DNA of 46,352 nucleotides, taken from assembly GCA_026713705.1 (NCBI GenBank), contig JAPONY010000026.1:1-46352 (forward strand), written 5' to 3'. The translations under genes were made by a program, and so were the position numbers. The notes under the pieces are model-generated. The model searched no databases, was not told the DNA's origin, and saw only the letters and a list, made by a program, of their open reading frames with translations. Positions 43,818-46,352 of the stretch are shown one piece after another. Every line of letters starts with the position of its first letter. Position 1 is the first letter of the stretch. This DNA is from Gammaproteobacteria bacterium. Lineage in GTDB: Bacteria; Pseudomonadota; Gammaproteobacteria; Poriferisulfidales; Poriferisulfidaceae.

Positions 43818-45656
43818 ATGGCTTCACGCACCGATCAGGCTTTTGACGCCGGGGGGTTCGTGCAAACCCTGACCCACGCCCCGGGCGTGTACCGCATGCT
43901 GGATTCGTCCGGCAATCTCCTGTACGTCGGCAAGGCGCGCGACCTGAAGAAGCGCGTGTCCAGCTATTTCCGGAAGACCTCTCTGGGCCCGCGCATCCGC
44001 CGGATGATTGCCCAGACCGAGCGGATGGAAGTGACGGTCACGGCCACCGAGGCGGAGGCCTTGCTGCTGGAGAACACCCTCATCAAGCAGCACCATCCGC
44101 GCTACAACATCCTGCTGCGCGACGACAAGAGCTATCCCTACATCTACGCCTCGACCCACCAGACCTACCCCGGACTGTCGTTCTACCGCGGCCGCAAGCG
44201 GCGCAAGGGCCGGACCTTCGGCCCCTACGCCAGCGTCGGCGCCTTGCGGGACACGCTGAACATCCTGCAGAAACTGTTCCGGACCCGGCAATGCTCGGAC
44301 AGTTTCTTCCGCAACCGCAGCCGACCGTGCCTGCAATACCAGATCAAGCGATGCACCGCGCCGTGCGTGGGCTACATCACGCCGGAAGACTACCAGGCGG
44401 ACATCGGCCTCACGCTGCGTTTCCTGGAAGGGCGGAACGAGGAGGTCATGCATGACCTGACGGCACGGATGGACCAGGCGTCGGAGCGCCTGGACTACGA
44501 GGAGGCTGCGGAGTGGCGGAACCGCATCCAGTCGCTCCAGGAAATCTGCCGGCATTACCGGACCGGGGTGGCATCCGGGCATTTCGACGTGATCGCCGCC
44601 GTTTGCGAGGGTGGGCTGCACTGCGTGCAGGTCAGTGCCTTCCGCGGTGGCGCCAGCCACGGCAATCGCAGCTACTTCCCGGTCGTGAACGATGCGCAGA
44701 TCAAGGCCCCGGAACTGCTGCGGGGGTTCCTGGGGCAGTACTACCTGGAGCGCGTGGCGCCGCCGGAGGTTCTGCTGAACCACCCGGTGCCGGACCAGGA
44801 GGCGCTTGAGGAGTGGCTGAGCGGAAAGTCTCCGGGGCGGATCCGCCTGTGCGCCCGCGTGCGGGGGCGCCGCCGCACCCAGGTGGAACTGGTGGAGCGC
44901 AATGCCCGGCAGTCGATCGCCACGCGGGCGCAGTCCCGCAGCGGGATACGGGAGCGTCTGGACGCACTGTCGGAAGCCCTGCTTCTGGACGACATGCCGG
45001 CCCGGCTGGAGTGCTTCGACGTCAGCCACACGCGCGGCGAGGCGACGGTGGCGTCGTGCGTGGTCTACACCACGGAAGGGCCGAGCCGCTCGGAATCTCG
45101 TCGCTTCAACATTTCCGGCATCACGCCGGGCGACGACTACGGCGCGCTCAGGGAGGCGTTGACCCGCCGCTACACGCGGGTCTGCACGGGCGAATACCCG
45201 GCCCCGGACGTATTGCTCATCGATGGCGGCAAGGGACAGTTGCACGTCGCGCGCGAGGTGCTGGCCACGCTCGACGTCACCAATGTCGTGGTGGCCAGCG
45301 TGGCCAAGGGGGAGGGCCGCAAGCCCGGCACGGAAACCGTGTATGCCGACACCGTGGAGGGACCGTTGCACCTGCCGCAGCGCTCGGTGGCGTTTCACCT
45401 GATCCAGCAGATCCGCGACGAGGCGCACCGGTTCGCCATCACGGGGCACCGCCGCCGGCGCGCAAAGCGCAGACTCGAGTCGCCGCTGGAGGAAATTCCC
45501 GGCGTGGGACCGCAACGCCGGCAGAACCTGTTACGCTACTTCGGGGGTTGGCAGGGCGTCCGCGACGCGACGGCCGCCGACTTGGCCCGGGTGCCCGGCA
45601 TCGGGGCCGGCCTCGCACAGGAGATCTACAACTACCTGCACGAAGAAAACCCATGA
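43818..45656 (+). CDS. uvrC: UvrABC system protein C
   Basis: Makes both cuts in nucleotide excision repair. 612 residues with the GIY-YIG domain (PGVYRMLDSSGNLLYVGKA), a UVR coiled segment (RLDYEEAAEWRNRIQSL), the RNase H-like second nuclease (FDVSHTRGEATVAS, LLIDGGKGQL) and helix-hairpin-helix motifs (IPGVGPQRRQNLL, VPGIGAGLAQEI) at the end. The stop overlaps pgsA (ATGA), the usual pair. Confidence 0.97.
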   Translation: MASRTDQAFDAGGFVQTLTHAPGVYRMLDSSGNLLYVGKARDLKKRVSSYFRKTSLGPRIRRMIAQTERMEVTVTATEAEALLLENTLIKQHHPRYNILLRDDKSYPYIYASTHQTYPGLSFYRGRKRRKGRTFGPYASVGALRDTLNILQKLFRTRQCSDSFFRNRSRPCLQYQIKRCTAPCVGYITPEDYQADIGLTLRFLEGRNEEVMHDLTARMDQASERLDYEEAAEWRNRIQSLQEICRHYRTGVASGHFDVIAAVCEGGLHCVQVSAFRGGASHGNRSYFPVVNDAQIKAPELLRGFLGQYYLERVAPPEVLLNHPVPDQEALEEWLSGKSPGRIRLCARVRGRRRTQVELVERNARQSIATRAQSRSGIRERLDALSEALLLDDMPARLECFDVSHTRGEATVASCVVYTTEGPSRSESRRFNISGITPGDDYGALREALTRRYTRVCTGEYPAPDVLLIDGGKGQLHVAREVLATLDVTNVVVASVAKGEGRKPGTETVYADTVEGPLHLPQRSVAFHLIQQIRDEAHRFAITGHRRRRAKRRLESPLEEIPGVGPQRRQNLLRYFGGWQGVRDATAADLARVPGIGAGLAQEIYNYLHEENP

Positions 45657-46225
45657 TCGAGCTGACCATCCCGAACCTGCTGACGGCACTGCGGATCGCC
45701 CTGATTCCGGTGTTTTCCGGGGTGTTCTTCATTCCCGGGTGGGGCCCCCAGGCTTCGGCCGTGCTGTTCGCGCTCGCCAGCCTGACGGACTGGGCGGATG
45801 GCTACCTGGCCCGAAAACTGGGCCAGTATTCTGCATTCGGGGCCTTTCTGGACCCGGTGGCGGACAAACTGATCGTGTGCGTGGCCTTGGTGCTGCTGGT
45901 GTCGCGCGACAACAGCTTGTGGCTGGTCGCCCCGGCCTGCGTGATCATCGGGCGGGAGATCGCGATTTCGGCGTTGCGCGAATGGCTGGCCGGCACCCGT
46001 GCCCGCTCGCGGATTTCAGTGTCGTGGCTCGGCAAGTTCAAGACCCTGCTGCAACTGGCCTCGCTGGTGCTGCTGCTGTGGGCGGCGCCCGACCCTTCCG
46101 ATCCGCTTTACGTGTACGGTTTGGTCCTGCTGGGGGTCGCGGCCGCGATGACGCTGGTGTCGATGGCCTACTACCTGTGGCTGGCGTTGCGAAGCGAAGA
46201 CCCGGAGGCCTCCCAATGGCATTAA
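45653..46225 (+). CDS. pgsA: CDP-diacylglycerol--glycerol-3-phosphate 3-phosphatidyltransferase
   Basis: Makes phosphatidylglycerol phosphate, the precursor of anionic phospholipids. 190 residues from ATG 45653 (MIELTIPNLLTALRI). The CDP-alcohol phosphotransferase motif is intact: DWADGYLARKLGQYSAFGAFLDPVADK, with the D-DG-AR-G-D-D residues. Several membrane helices. It follows uvrC with a 4-nt overlap. Confidence 0.95.
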   Translation: MIELTIPNLLTALRIALIPVFSGVFFIPGWGPQASAVLFALASLTDWADGYLARKLGQYSAFGAFLDPVADKLIVCVALVLLVSRDNSLWLVAPACVIIGREIAISALREWLAGTRARSRISVSWLGKFKTLLQLASLVLLLWAAPDPSDPLYVYGLVLLGVAAAMTLVSMAYYLWLALRSEDPEASQWH

Positions 46226-46352
46226 GTTAAGGATCAGCGCTGTTCAGTTAAGGAAAAACCATTATTTTTCCGAGGTTTACGAAATTCATTTCCCGGCTCC
46301 GCTCTCAGGCGGAGCTGAAGGCTTTCGCCGCCTTTTCCGGCTTCCACTTGCC
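46226..46352 (+). other. Repeat-bearing edge with an open frame running off the window
   Basis: AGTTAAGGA occurs at 46225-46233 and 46246-46254, just after the pgsA stop. A frame from 46252 stays open to the window end (reading PRFTKFISRLRSQAELKAF) without an ATG. It could be the left end of an insertion sequence, but I recognise neither the repeat nor the peptide. Confidence 0.25.

Noticed and set aside
43824-45515. 563-codon minus-strand open frame
   Set aside because: Antisense of uvrC, whose domains are all in place on the plus strand.

Overview
The window looks like chromosomal DNA of a GC-rich gammaproteobacterium, most likely of the Chromatiales/Ectothiorhodospiraceae kind. This is inferred from gene order: ftsH-glmM-tpiA-secG-tRNA-Leu; leuCDB-asd-fimV-truA-trpFBA-accD-folC followed (after an insertion) by a SPOR gene, cvpA and purF; amgK-murU; rpmF-plsX-fabH; uvrC-pgsA. 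The core genes are GC-rich and tightly packed, often with 1-14 nt overlaps. Scattered among them are islets, several of them visibly AT-richer, that carry defence or toxin-antitoxin genes.

Layout. 1-665: an AT-rich remnant of an MFS transporter ending a few bases from the 3' end of tRNA-Leu(GAG). 665-5276 (minus): tRNA-Leu, secG, tpiA, glmM, ftsH; folP, usual between ftsH and glmM, is absent. 5481-6206 (plus): lpxH. 6243-8132 (minus): an ATPase/RloB (TOPRIM-like) pair. 8373-12826 (minus): glycerate 2-kinase, L,D-transpeptidase, purF, cvpA and a SPOR protein. 12827-24278: a defence island with a complete type I Zorya system (zorABCD), an orphan BrnA-like antitoxin gene and two different AbiE modules facing inward from either edge; the island separates folC from its usual downstream partners (SPOR gene-cvpA-purF). 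24279-35313 (minus): an eleven-gene, nearly gapless run folC-accD-trpA-trpB-trpF-truA-fimV-like-asd-leuB-leuD-leuC (transcribed leuC first). 35471-35957: a RelBE-type module. 36095-37742: murU-amgK (MurNAc recycling). 37837-40214: a type II restriction-modification cassette bounded by 27-bp perfect inverted repeats and a candidate 9-bp target duplication, with no transposase. 40442-41507: a nucleotidyltransferase/HEPN pair. 41588-46225 (plus): rpmF-plsX-fabH then uvrC-pgsA. 46226-46352: short repeats and an open frame running off the end.

The core genes cover amino-acid (Leu, Trp, Asp family), purine, folate, fatty-acid/phospholipid and cell-envelope synthesis. The accessory genes form at least seven separate defence or TA modules in about 40 kb, each placed between core genes without visibly breaking one. 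The most notable points are the transposon-like restriction-modification cassette, the Zorya island inside a conserved operon, the palindromic operators at several TA promoters, and a possible leaderless, self-regulated nucleotidyltransferase gene.
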